NCBI RefSeq assembly: GCF_016906535.1
Contig: NC_057381.1
Location: 1,240,001 to 1,304,000 of the forward strand
DNA: 64,000 bases
From: Rhizoctonia solani
Lineage: Eukaryota > Basidiomycota > Agaricomycetes > Cantharellales > Ceratobasidiaceae
Direction: 5' to 3'
This document shows, piece by piece, positions 9,863 through 20,598 of the stretch. The notes under the pieces were generated by a model. It did not search any database and had not been told where the DNA came from. It was given only the letters and a program-made list of their open reading frames with translations. Both the position numbers and the translations under genes were made by a program. The first letter of the stretch is position 1. The number at the start of each line of letters is the position of its first letter.

Positions 9863-12800
9863 AAAGGCTCTTGGCGGAGTCACAAGCCTTTTTCAGTTGT
9901 GACTTGTTGAAGCAACGGATTTCCTCTTGACTGTGTTCCAGTAGGTCCTCTGGTTCCCAAGAGTTGTCTTCTGGCCCGTACCCTTTCCATTTGATTAGGT
10001 AGAACCACTTTCCTTGTTGCCTCTTGGAATCTATGATCTGTTCCACCTTGTATTCTTCCTCTCCTCTTATTGTTTCAGGAGGGGGGCGTTCCAGGAATGG
10101 CTGGTTTGGTGATTCATGGCTTTTGGAAAGTAGCCCTACGTAAAAGACATCATGGATCTTCAGTGATTCAGGGAGCTTTAGGCGGTATGCGTGGCTTGAG
10201 ATCTTCTTGGTGACTTCAAAAGGTCCTAGGCGCTTGGGGTCTAATTTGTGGGAGTTGGATCAAATCTCCACATTTTTTGCGTCTAGCCATACTTTTTCCC
10301 CAATAGTGTATTCTGGGGTTGTGCCTTTTACTCCTGCCATTCTTTCCTTTGTCATCCTTAAAGCGGATTCTGCTTCCTTCCATTCCTGTGCAAGGGTGTC
10401 CGCTACAAGGTCTGCTTCTGGGACGTTTGCTGGGACGTTGGATGGGTTCATTACCGGGTTTCTTCCATAAACTAGTTCAAAAGGGGTTTTCCCTGTGGCA
10501 GAATGCTTGGCGTTGTTATATGCATATTCAGCCAGCGGCAACCATGTGGCCCAATCTGAGTGATCTGCAGCCACATACAATCTGAGGTAGAACTCTATGA
10601 ACTGGTTGACCCTTTCTGTTTGACCATCTGATTCCGGGTGATAGGCCAATGAGAAGGCGGGCTTAATTCCAAGTTGTTGGTATAGTGCCCTGAGGAACTT
10701 CCCGGTGAACGTGGTACCTCTATCAGAGACGGTTTTTATGGGTAGCCCATGTAACTTCCAGACGTGGTTGACAAATAAGTCCGCTAGACCCTTCAATGTG
10801 ACCTTTTTTGAGGTGGGAATGAAATGGCCAAATTTTGAAAAGGAATCGATTACAACCAGTATGGCGTTGTGTCCCTGGGATTTGGGGAAACCTGTGATGA
10901 AGTCATAGGATATGGTGTGGAAAGGATAAGGGGGAACTTCTAAGGGTTTCAGGGAGATAGCTGGGGCGTGCGCGCGTCGGTTGGCTTGACAAACTGGACA
11001 GCATTTGACCCATTCTTTAGCAGAGGATTTCATTCCGGGCCACCAATAGCTCCTGCTGATAAGTTCAAGCGTCCTTTGTTGGCCTGGATGTCCTACCAGT
11101 GGGGAGTTGTGGAATTCCCTCAAGAGTCGTTCTTTCAGGGGTTCTGAGTCCGGAACCACCAGTTTCCCACGGTACCATAGCAAATCTTCTTCCCAATCAT
11201 AGTCCCTATAGGCCTTCCTAATTGAAGGGGGCGCGTTGTCTGCATCCTCAGTAAGGAATTTTATAATTGGTTCCAGTGATGGATCTTCCTTGAGCTTGGC
11301 GCAAATATCCGTGACAATTTCTAATTCCTCTTCTGCTGTATTTGCAAAAACCTCTGGTGGTAGCATGACTTCTGGTTCTTGGGGGTTGTCAACATAGTCC
11401 GATTGTCTGGACAAGGCATCCGGCTTCCCTGATTGCTTCCCTGGGCAATAATGTATTTCAAAATTGAAATTGCTCAGGAATACACGCCATCTAGCATGCC
11501 GTCGATTGAATGTCCTTGCCTGCATCCAGTACTCAAGGTTGCGGTGGTCTGTAAATACCTGAACCGGTTTGTCCGTAGCTTCCAGGAAAATACGCCATTC
11601 CTCCAAGGCCTTGATGATGGCCAGGAGTTCCTTGTTGTGAGTGTTGTAGTTTCCTTCTGCCCCTGAGAACAATTTGGACATATACGCAATTGGGTGTAGT
11701 CGGTTATCTGGGCCCCGCTGACTAAGGATGGCTCCCATGGCAACCCCTGAGGCGTCTGTCTCAAGGTAATAGGGGAGCCCTGGGTTGGAATGGATGAGAA
11801 CCGGCAACTTGGTGACAAGAATCTTCAATTCCTGAAATGCTGCTTCCTCTAGGTTGCCCCATGACCAGGGGGTTTCCTTTCTGGTAAGGTTGTGAAGGGG
11901 ACGTGCTACTGAACTGAAGTTGGGGATGAATTGGCGGAGGTAGTTGACAAATCCTAGGAAGGCTTGGACCTGCTTGACTGTTTTGGGGGTTGGCCATGAC
12001 GTGACCGCCTCAATCTTCTTCTGATCCATGGAAAAGCCTGCCGGGGAAATGACAATACCCAAGTAATCCACCGTGGTGACATGGAAGTGGCACTTGGAGA
12101 GTTTACAGAACAACTGATTCCTCATTAACTGTGATAGGACTTCCCTGACATGGGTTGGGTGGTCCTTAGGGTCTTCTGAGAAGATCAGGATGTTGTCCAA
12201 GTAGATAACCACAGTGACGTCAATGAGGTCCCTAAACAGGTTGTTCATGAAGTGTTGGAAGGCGGCGGGGGCATTGGTAAGGCCGAAGGGCATCACCAGG
12301 TATTCAAATAGTCCGTACTTTGTTCTAAAAGCCGTCTTCCATTTGTCTCCTTCCTTAATCCAGACGTTGTTATAACCCCAGCATAGATCAAGCTTTGTGA
12401 ATATTTTAGCATGTCTCAGCTTTGCCATGAGGTTGTCCTGTCTTGGGAGTGGATATACATTTTTGTGGGTTACGTCATTGAGTTTCCGGTAATCCACAAC
12501 CAGCCTAAGAGATCTGTCTGCTTTCTTAACAAACATGACTGGGGCGCCAGTGGAAGAAGTGCTGGGGCGGATCTTGCCCGTTGCTAATTCTTTGTCAATG
12601 TGCTGCTTGAGCGCCTTGGATTCAGCATCAGTCATGCCATATAAGGGTCCTGGGGATAGTTTGGCATCTGGGACAAGGTCTATGGATATATCATACTCCC
12701 TATGTGGAGGGAGGACCTTGAATTCTTCCTTGCCAAAGACTTTAGCAAATTCATGGTACTGAGGAGGAAGGTCTGCCAAAGGATCTAGGTCTGCTTCTTC

Positions 12801-13283
12801 CTCAGAGGCAATCTGTGCTTGTTCAGGGAAGGTGATCAGTCCCTGTTGCCAGTTGATAAGGGGGGCTTCTGTTGTTAACCAAGTCATGCCAAGGATTGCT
12901 GGGGTGTTGCCAATGGGGCAGACAAGAAAGGGAATGGAGTGGGGGTGGCTGTTGGCCAATACCGTGAGGTGAACCTGGTGCCAAATGCAACCAGTCTGGG
13001 ATATAGTACCATCTAACATTCTCACAACTTGTGGGTTTTTGAGTTGGGTTTTTGGGATTTTGTATTTTTCCACAATTGAGGGGGAGATGAAGTTTGATGT
13101 GGCTCCTGAGTTGATGAGGGTTCTAAGGGGTTCTGCCGGGATATTTTGGATATATAGATCAATAAAAAGAAGCGGTTTTTTATTTGAGTCTAGACCAAGA
13201 TTTACAAATTCAACGCTATCTACTATATTGTCCGTTTTTTGAGTCGGGGGCTTGGCAGCAGTCCTTGACTTTAGTCTTTTCCC
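9861..13283 (-). pseudogene. Pol of chromovirus C (one in-frame stop; catalytic Asp changes)
   Basis: The frame begins at the slippery heptamer and reads through protease (LINSGATSNF, Asp replaced by Asn at 13110-13112), reverse transcriptase (VVDYRKLN; YLDN at 12192-12203), RNase H (YLETDASGVAMGAIL), integrase (HNSPLVGHPGQQRT, CCPVCQANRR, YDFITGFP, VSDRGTTFTGKF, ESDGQTERVNQF) and a C-terminal chromodomain (EYKVEQIIDSKRQQGKWFYL ... WEPEDLLEHS). A TGA at 10260-10262 (CGA in origin, TTCGA context) separates integrase from the KLDPKRLGPF segment and chromodomain. The frame then stays open to the stop at 9861-9863. The chromodomain marks it as a chromovirus expected to target heterochromatin; this copy is inactive. 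Confidence 0.88.
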
Positions 13284-14514
13284 AACTCAACATCTTCAGC
13301 CACCTTGGCTACCTCCTTAATTGTGGCTTTCCAGCCATTGGGGCATTGTTTGATGCCGTGCCCCTTTTGGCCGCACTTGACACAAAGGCCAGACGCGCGG
13401 CGGCGGTCCCGTTCCTCCGGGGTGACATAGTTTGGGTCTTCTGATAGACGGACCCTTGTGGTGGTTGTGGAGGTGGCTATGGTAGCCGGGGACTTGGCAG
13501 GAGCCTTTTTCGGGCGGTTCTCCTCGTTCTCTCAATGGGTGTTGTCAATTTTGATGGAGGCGGCAAATATAGCCTCCAGCTTGTTGGGGATGTTGTCCTT
13601 GGCGGACAGGAGTTCCTTTACCTTCCAGTGGAGGCCTTGCGTGAACTGCGCAATGTAAGCCTCCTTGTTCCAGTCTAGTTCCGCCATGAGGTTGCGGAAC
13701 TCTGTGACGTACTTGGAGGTGGTGGAAGATTGGGAGAGAGCCGCAATTTTTCTGGCGGCGGCCCGTTTGGCGTTGGGGTTGGCAAAGGCCTCCTTGAATT
13801 TGGCCGTTAGGGCCTGGATAGTGGTGGGAGGGTTACCCTTGCCCTTGATGATATTTCCAATGATGGGGAGAGCCCAGTCGGCGGCCTTGTCTGTCATGTG
13901 GTATAGAATCCACACCACCATCTGCTCTTCCTTGTCAAATTGATCACAATGGAGAGCTACCCATAGCATCATTTGATCAAGCCACTGGGTGGCTTTTTGT
14001 CCCCTGGTGTCACCCTTATAGGGGTCGGGAAGGTCCATCTTGGGCCTTTTTACACTGGACCCTGAATCAAAGGGGGTGAGAGATCCCAGGTGCCTTCTAG
14101 GCATTCCTTGAGGCTCCTTTTTGGGGAGCCTTGGTTCTTTGTCCTCTGAGTCAAAGCCTGTTCCCCTTGAGGGGCGGAATGGAGCTTTGAGTCCAGGCCT
14201 AACCATGCCTGGAGTGTGGGCTTCCCCCCTGAGTGGGTAGGAGGGGTGACAGGCCCAGTCAATGGGCCAGGCTTGGTTTGGGCTCCGCCCTGGTCTTTGT
14301 CACCAACAAGGTCATTGGTTTCCTTGCATAAGGCGGTGAGCTGTGAGATTTGCTTGCCTTGTGATTTAATTTGGGCCTGCAAGGACCCGACTTGGTTGGC
14401 AAGGGCGCTGATAGCCTCAAGGAGGGCGGTAGTGGTTGGTTCCGGTTCCATTCCGGGCAGGTGTTGCGGAGGGGGTGATGGGCCGCAAGAGGGTGGTTGG
14501 GAGCGGGTTGCCAC
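13271..14514 (-). pseudogene. Gag of chromovirus C (frameshift and stop)
   Basis: Clear homologue of D's intact gag, including FRPSRGTGFDSE, the core LPDPYKGDTRGQKATQWLDQ and the CCHC knuckle CVKCGQKGHGIKQC near 13370. It is broken twice: a frameshift at about 14205-14215 (the THSGG / MVRPGLK junction) and a TGA at 13532-13534 where D has Arg. The region equivalent to D's N-terminal ATHSQ begins with GTG rather than ATG; the first in-frame ATG is at 14451 (MEPEPTT). It terminates GKD-stop with the conserved GGGAAAA heptamer at 13277-13283. Confidence 0.85.
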
Positions 14515-14973
14515 GGAACGTTGAGAGGAGCGACTGGGAGGACGGGAGTACGGGTGTGGGACGCCAGAGCGTGTGGATGGAATGTTTGAAACGGCGTGGG
14601 GGAGTGAGGTGCCTGTGACAGGACTTATGAGCGGTTTTTCTGTACTGGACTGGCGCTAAACCCTTGCGTCTAGTACCTAGCGTTGGACTGTCCCTACAAC
14701 AAATCAACAGACCTGGCGGTCGTGATATGGGCGGGTTTTCAGCAAGCGGGTATTTCAGCGGTCTAGGGTTGCTGAGTACTGAGTTCCGGCAAAACTCGGG
14801 GTATGCGGGCAATCAGAGCTCGTCAGCCTTATAGCAATTTGGTACTACGTGGGGGTGGGGAGCTTTTGATTATTATGCTCCACAAAGTAGCCCCAATCAC
14901 GGTTTTTTCCCTTGTGCTAGTACTGGGAGTCCTCTTGTTGTCAATCAAAGCCTACAGCAAGTTGATTTTACAA
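14515..14973 (-). other. 5' leader and self-primer site of element C
   Basis: Leader between LTR and gag, sharing its block order with A, B and D (TACCTAGCGTTGGAC, GTCCCTACAA, GCAAGCGGGTA, TTATAGCAATTTG, TTTTGATTATTATG, GTGCTAGTACT). The segment 14959-14971, two bases inside the LTR, is complementary at 11 of 13 positions to the predicted RNA 5' end at 15230-15242. Its exact sequence is the same as the perfectly matched site in D. Confidence 0.65.
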
Positions 14974-15532
14974 TGTCGTGCACCACTGTAAGGTGGGCAC
15001 ACGCTGGTGGAGTTGGGCGCTTAAGGCCGTACTACTACAAGCAACACGTATGTAATCTAACTAATAAGGCTATACTACTTCCGCTTGAGGCGGACTACTA
15101 CTACTAACTAATGCGGGGGGGCCTTAGGCCTGGAGGTGTGGTGAGTTAAGGGGTGGTGAGCGTCTAAGTACTACTGGGGGCCTGCTACTTAGCTGGCTGA
15201 CTAATCCTCCTCAATGAATATGAGACGAGGTAAAATTGACTTGGGATCTCCAAGCAATTTTCCTGCTGTTTATATAGACAAAGGGGAAAGTATTTACATG
15301 GTCTGTGCGTGAGATAAGGAAGCGTCCATGTGAAAGAGAAGCCTGCTGCGGGCTGTGCAGAAGCGTGGATTTCTCCTAAGCGCCCTTGGCACGGCATCTC
15401 AGCGCGGCATCTTGGCATAATAAGCGCCAAGATCACGTGGTCAAAAAACAAAAGATATTGAGTCCGTAAAAAATACTAAAAATAATAGAAAAATCGTGCG
15501 ATTCTAATGGTATATGTTAGGAGGTTATAACA
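14974..15532 (-). repeat. 5' LTR of element C
   Basis: 559 bp, ends TGTCG ... ATAACA on the plus strand. Contains CACGTGG with adjoining GGCGCTTATTATG (about 15420-15442), TATATAAA at 15269-15276 and a predicted RNA start at 15242. It is flanked on the right by E coding sequence (GAG-pre-integrase). Confidence 0.88.
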
Positions 15533-15800
15533 TATTTCCATACCTTTTACAGTGTCAGTGTTTTTTAGGCATTGGAGAGCTTGCAGGCCAATGTGCCCAA
15601 GAACTTTATGCCAGTCAAACCAAGTTCAACCAGTTTGTTTAAAGAGTGCCAGTTCAGTGGACTTATTGTTTGCGTTTTGTTTGTTAATGTAGCGCGCATT
15701 TATTTTCCACAAATTCCCTTTTGCGCGTTCTTTGAGCTTTGAACCATAAGTAATACATTCATTGTTTGGTCCATATATTACTCAGCGGTCTCAATCCATT
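15533..15800 (-). pseudogene. GAG-pre-integrase fragment of copia element E
   Basis: In the same frame as the upstream gag/protease, after two stop codons near 15780-15796, the translation reads VIYGPNNECITYG ... LWKINARYIN ... WHKVLGHIGLQALQCLKN. The H-x3-LGHIG pattern identifies the GAG-pre-integrase zinc-finger-like domain of Ty1/copia pol. Another stop lies just before WFDWHK. The fragment ends at 15533 where chromovirus C inserted. Integrase, reverse transcriptase and RNase H are not in this window. Confidence 0.8.
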
Positions 15801-16606
15801 GAAACTTGGAAGCCTTTATCAGTTATCAAAGATAGACTGATAAGATTCACAGGTGAGCTTGGCATGTGAGCTACATTAGTAAGTCTAATAGTGACGTACT
15901 TGTTTGTCTTGGGGTCACTGAGACATTCAAGTTCTATTGTCCCTTGGCCAATTATTGGCTTGGTTCCGGATACGCCGGATACGTGTCCAGATGACTTACT
16001 ATATTTGGAAAATAAGTTCTGGTTATTTGATATGTGAGTTGTTGTTCTGCTATTGGCTATCCATGCATTTGTTAGCTTACTAATGGTTCCATATGATTCC
16101 TTGATGGTTGAGAATGCGTAGTTGGCTGATGTGGACTTTTCCACGGCTATATGCGTTCTAGCATTGTTAAATTGGGTTTTATTTGGTAAGTTTATTTGTC
16201 TGTTTTGTCCATTACCTTTATTTCCTGATTTGAATGCACCTCTGCCGGGGCTTTGGCACTCAGCTATCCAATGGCCAAGTTGTCTGCAGTTGTTGCATTT
16301 CAACTTAGTCTTATCTGGACCTTTACCATTGGTACGTATAGCTCTATTTACAGTTGATTTGTTTGTACTAAAGAATGCCTTTCCATCAGTACCTCTAGTA
16401 TTTCTATGGTGGGCTTCTGCTAATATTTGTGACCTCAAATCGCTGATTTGATTTGCTTGTTTGTTCTTGTTGTCTAGATTGAATTGGAAGTTTACAGATT
16501 GCGTAAACGTATCCCAGCTATCAGGTAAGCTTGCAATGAGCGTCATTATCCAATCGACCTCAGTGCATGAGTCCTTACTGATACTGTTTATTTGTTGGTA
16601 CCATCC
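15791..16606 (-). pseudogene. Gag C-terminus and protease of copia element E
   Basis: Reads from the D junction: WYQQINSISKDS, MTLIASLPDSWDTFTQ (UBN2/copia gag), a CCHC knuckle CNNCRQLGHWIAEC near 16260-16300, then the retropepsin region AWIANSRTTTHISNN and QGTIELECLSD ... NVAHMPSSPVNLISLSLI. The active-site triplet expected as DSG is NSR here; both changes are G to A and both follow a C (lost CpG), so the protease is dead. In-frame stops follow at 15791. It belongs with the segment 22855-23340 on the other side of D. Confidence 0.85.
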
Positions 16607-17166
16607 TGTTGTACACCACGGTAAGGTGGGTACTTGCTAGTGAAGAGGGGCGCTTAAGGCCGTACTACTACAAGCACACGTATGTATCTAACTTATCTAA
16701 GGCTATACTACTGGCGCTTAAGGCGCTCTAATGCTATCTACTGCTGACAAAGGGGCCGGAGGCCTGGGAGGTGTGGTAGGTGAAGGTAGGGGATAACGTC
16801 AGCTGAACTTCTGGGGCCGGTTACTTAACTGGCTGGAGCCTCCTCAATGAATATGAGACAAGGTAAAATCAACTTGGTGTCTCCAAGCAATTTCCCTGCT
16901 GTATATATAGACAAAGCACACTATCTACATGGTCTGTGCGCGTGAGAGAAAGAAGTAGCTAAGACAAATGAGAAGCGTGCTGCGGGCTGCGCAAAAGCGT
17001 GGATTTCTCCTAAGTGCCCTTGGCACGGCATCTTGGCGCGGCATCTTGGCATAATAAGCGCCGTGATCACGTGATCAAAAAACAAAAGATATCAAGTCCG
17101 TAAAAAATACTAAAAATATCAGAAAAAACGTGCAAATCCAATGGTATATGTTAGGAGGTTATGACA
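16607..17166 (-). repeat. 3' LTR of element D
   Basis: Starts TGTTG and ends ATGACA. Differs from the other LTR at 16610, 16635, 17015, 17047 and 17134, each a C-to-T or G-to-A change at a CpG. The polypurine tract follows at 17167-17178. Confidence 0.95.
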
Positions 17167-17176
17167 TTGCCCCCCC

Positions 17177-20100
17177 TTAAAGGCTCTTGGCGGAGTCACA
17201 AGCCTTTTTCAGTTGTGACCTGTTAAAGCATCAGATTTCCTCTTGACTGTGTTCCAAGAGTTCTTCTGGTTCCCATGAATTGTCTTCTGGTCCATATCCT
17301 TTCCATTTGATCAGGTAGAGCCATTTTCCTTTTTGCCTTTTGGAGTCGATGATCTGTTCCACTTCATATTCTTCTTCCCCTTCAATTGTTTCTGGAGGGG
17401 GGCATTCTGGGAAGGGTTGGCTGGGAGACTTGTAAACCTTGGATAACAACCCTACGTAGAATATGTCATGGATCTTTAAGGTTTCCGGAAGTTTCAGGCG
17501 GTACGCGTGGCTGGATATTTTCTCTAAGACTTCAAAAGGGCCTAATCTCTTGGGGTCCAATTTGTTAGAGTTGGTTCTTAGTTCCACGTTTTTTCCATCC
17601 AGCCATACTTTTTTGCCAATTGCATATTCTGGAATTATCCCCTTGTTCCCTGCCATCCTTTCCTTTGTAAGTCTCAGAGCGGATTCTGCCTCTTTCCACT
17701 CTTGAGCTAGGGTGTCTGCTACGTGGTTGGCTTCTGGGACATTCGCCGGCACATTGGATGGACTCATGATGGGACTTCTTCCATAGACAAGTTCAAAGGG
17801 GGTTTTCCCAGTAGCCAAGTGTCTAGCGTTGTTGTACGCATATTCTGCTAATGGTAACCAGGTAGCCCAGTCTGAATGGTCTGCCGCAACGTAGGATCTA
17901 AGATAGAACTCAATGAATTGGTTCACTCTTTCTGTTTGTCTGTCCGATTCCGGGTGGTAGGCTGAGGAGAAGGCCGGGTTGACCCCAAGGCGTTGGTACA
18001 GTGCTCTTAGGAATTTTCCTGTGAACGTTGTTCCGCGGTCTGAGACTGTCTTGACCGGTAGTCCGTGTAACTTCCAAACGTGGGTGATGAACAGGTCTGC
18101 TAGGCCCTTGGCTGTGACCTTCTTTGTGGTTGGGATGAAGTGACCAAACTTAGAGAAGGAGTTGATTACAACTAGAATTGCATTGTACCCATTAGACTTG
18201 GGGAATCCTGTGATGAAGTCATAGGATATTGTGTGGAAAGGGAACGGGGGACTTCTAAGGGCTTTAGGGAAATGACGGGGGCGTGCGCGCGGCGGTTGGT
18301 TTGGCAGATAGGACAGCACTCTACCCATTCCTTAGCGGATGACTTCATTCCTGGCCACCAGTAGTTGCGGTTCAGGAGCTCTAGGGTTCTTTGTTGCCTG
18401 GGGTGTCCCGCCAGGGGGGAGTCATGGAATTCTTTAAGCAATCATTCCTTGATGGGCTCCGAGTCTGGAACTACCAATTTTCCGCAATACCAAAGGAGAT
18501 CTTCCTCCCAATCATAGTCCCAATAGGCTTTTCAAATGGATGGAGGTGCATTGTCCGCATCCTCTGTCAGGAATTGGATGATGGGTTCTAGGGATGGATC
18601 ATCCTTCAGTTTCTCTTGGATTTCTGTAACAATCTCAAGTTCCGCTTCTGACGTGTTGGCAAAGACCTCTGATGGTAACATGATTTCTGGCTCCTGAGGT
18701 GAATCAATATAGTCTGAGCGTCTGGACAATGCATCTGGTTTCCCCAACTGTTTACCTGGTTGGTAGTGGATTTCAAAGTTGAAGTCACTCAGGAAGATGC
18801 GCCATCTGGCATGCCTCCGGTTAAAAGTCCTAGCCTGCATCCAATATTCCAGGTTCCTGTGGTCTGTGAAGACCTGGATTGGCTTGTCTGTTGCTTCCAG
18901 GAAAATACGCCATTCTTCCAGGGCTTTGATGATTGCTAGAAGCTCCTTATTGTGGGTGTCATAGTTGGCTTCAGCACCGGAAAAGGACTTGGACATATAT
19001 GCAACTGGGTGAAGGCGGTTATCCTCTGCTCGTTGGCTTAGGATAGCTCCCATGGCTACCCCTGATGCGTCCGTTTCTAGGTAGTAGGGAAGGCTGGGGT
19101 TGGAATGGATTAGGACGGGTGACTGGGTGACAAGGGACTTTAGCTCCTGGAAGGCAGCTTCCTCCAGGTTACCCCATGACCAAGGGGTTTCCTTTTTTGT
19201 GAGATTATGCAGGGGGCGTGCAACGGAGCTAAAATTGGGAATGAATCGGCGGAGGTAGTTGGTAAATCCTAGGAAGGCCTGGACCTGTTTGACCGTTTTG
19301 GGAGTGGGCCATGTTGTGACGGCTTCTATTTTCTTCTGGTCCATTGAGAATCCGGAGGTGGAGATAACAATGCCTAGGTAGTCGACCGTAGTAACGTGGA
19401 AATGGCACTTTGACAACTTGCAAAACAGCTGGTTCTTCATTAGTCGCAATAGCACTTCTCTGACATGGTTTGGGTGATCTTCTGGGTTCTCTGAGAAGAT
19501 AAGGATATTGTCCAAATAGATTACTACTGTCACATCAATTAGATCCCTGAACAGGTTGTTCATGAAGTGCTGGAATGCTGCAGGGGCATTGGTAAGGCCA
19601 AAAGGCATGACTAAGTACTTGAAAAGGCCATATTTGGTTCTGAAGGCCGTTTTCCATTCGTCGCCTTCTTTGATGCGCACATTATTGTACCCCCAGCGGA
19701 GATCTAACTTTGTGAATAGTTTGGCGTTTTGCAGCTTAGCCATGAGGTCATCCTGTCTGGGAAGTGGGTAGACGTTTTTGTGGGTGACGTTGTTAAGCTT
19801 CCTGTAGTCAACCACCAATCTCAGGGAACCATCCGCTTTTTTTACAAACATAACAGGGGCGCCTGCTGAGGAGGTACTGGGGCAAATTTTGCCCGTGGCT
19901 AGTTCTTCCTTGATATGCTGCTTGAGGGCCTTGGACTCGGCGTCTGTCATGCCATAAATTGGACCAGGGGAGAGCTTGGCATCAGGGACAAGGTCAATAG
20001 AGATGTCGTATTCCCTATGTGGAGGAAGGACCTTGAACTCTTCTTTGCCAAAGACTTTAGCAAATTTGTGGTATTGTTCTGGAAGGTCCGCCAATGGGTT

Positions 20101-20598
20101 GGTGTCTGCCTCTTCTTTGGATGCTATCTGGGCCTGTTCAGGGAACGTAACATGTCCCTGTTGCCAGTCAATCAAAGGGGATTCCAAAGTGAGCCATGTC
20201 ATGCCTAGGATAGCCGGGGTGTTGCCTATGGGGCAAACAAGGAAAGGGATGTGGTGTGAATGGCCATTGGCCAAGACCGCGAGTTGAACCTGGTGCCAAA
20301 TGCAACCAGTCTGGGATATAGTACCATCTAACATTCTCACAACTCGTGGATTTTTGAGTTGGGTTTTTGGGATTTTATATTTTTCCACAATTGAGGGGGA
20401 GATAAAGTTCAATGTGGCTCCTGAATTGATAAGGGTTCTGAGGTGTTCCGTCGGGAAATTGTGCAGTTCAAGATTGATAAATAAGAGAGGCTTTTTATTT
20501 GAGTCCATAGCCAGAGATACAATTTCACAATCCAATACATGCACATCTATTTTAGGGGCCAGGGGCTTGACGGTAGTCCTTGGCCTTAGTCTTTTCCC
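17177..20598 (-). pseudogene. Pol of chromovirus D (stops and frameshift)
   Basis: Starts in the -1 frame at the GGGAAAA heptamer. Protease has LINSGATLNF (Asn at 20425-20427 in place of catalytic Asp). Reverse transcriptase has YLDN at 19507-19518; RNase H has YLETDASGVAMGAIL. TGA stops at 18532-18534, 18442-18444 and 17231-17233 each replace an Arg seen or expected from element C. A one-base loss in a C run near 18255 shifts the integrase frame just before FPFHTISYDFITGFP. The integrase core (VSDRGTTFTGKF, ESDRQTERVNQF) and chromodomain (EYEVEQIIDSKRQKGKWLYL ... WEPEELLEHS) remain recognisable. The element is non-autonomous as it stands. Confidence 0.9.

Larger units (their letters stand above)
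9618..15532 (-). mobile_element. Ty3/gypsy chromovirus C (decayed; 3' LTR cut by B)
   Basis: Close relative of D. It shows a complete 5' LTR (14974-15532), leader, gag pseudogene, pol pseudogene with terminal chromodomain, a polypurine tract and the inner 232 bp of the 3' LTR (9618-9849); the rest of that LTR lies beyond B and A. It is inserted into the GAG-pre-integrase part of copia element E. Over the 232 comparable bases the two LTRs differ at three sites, two of them CpG transitions. The coding frames are broken by a frameshift and two TGA stops. Confidence 0.9.

Noticed and set aside
17053..17075. GATCACGTGATC palindromes as possible att or replication sites
   Set aside because: They sit at the same place in each LTR U3 and are better explained as a promoter module.
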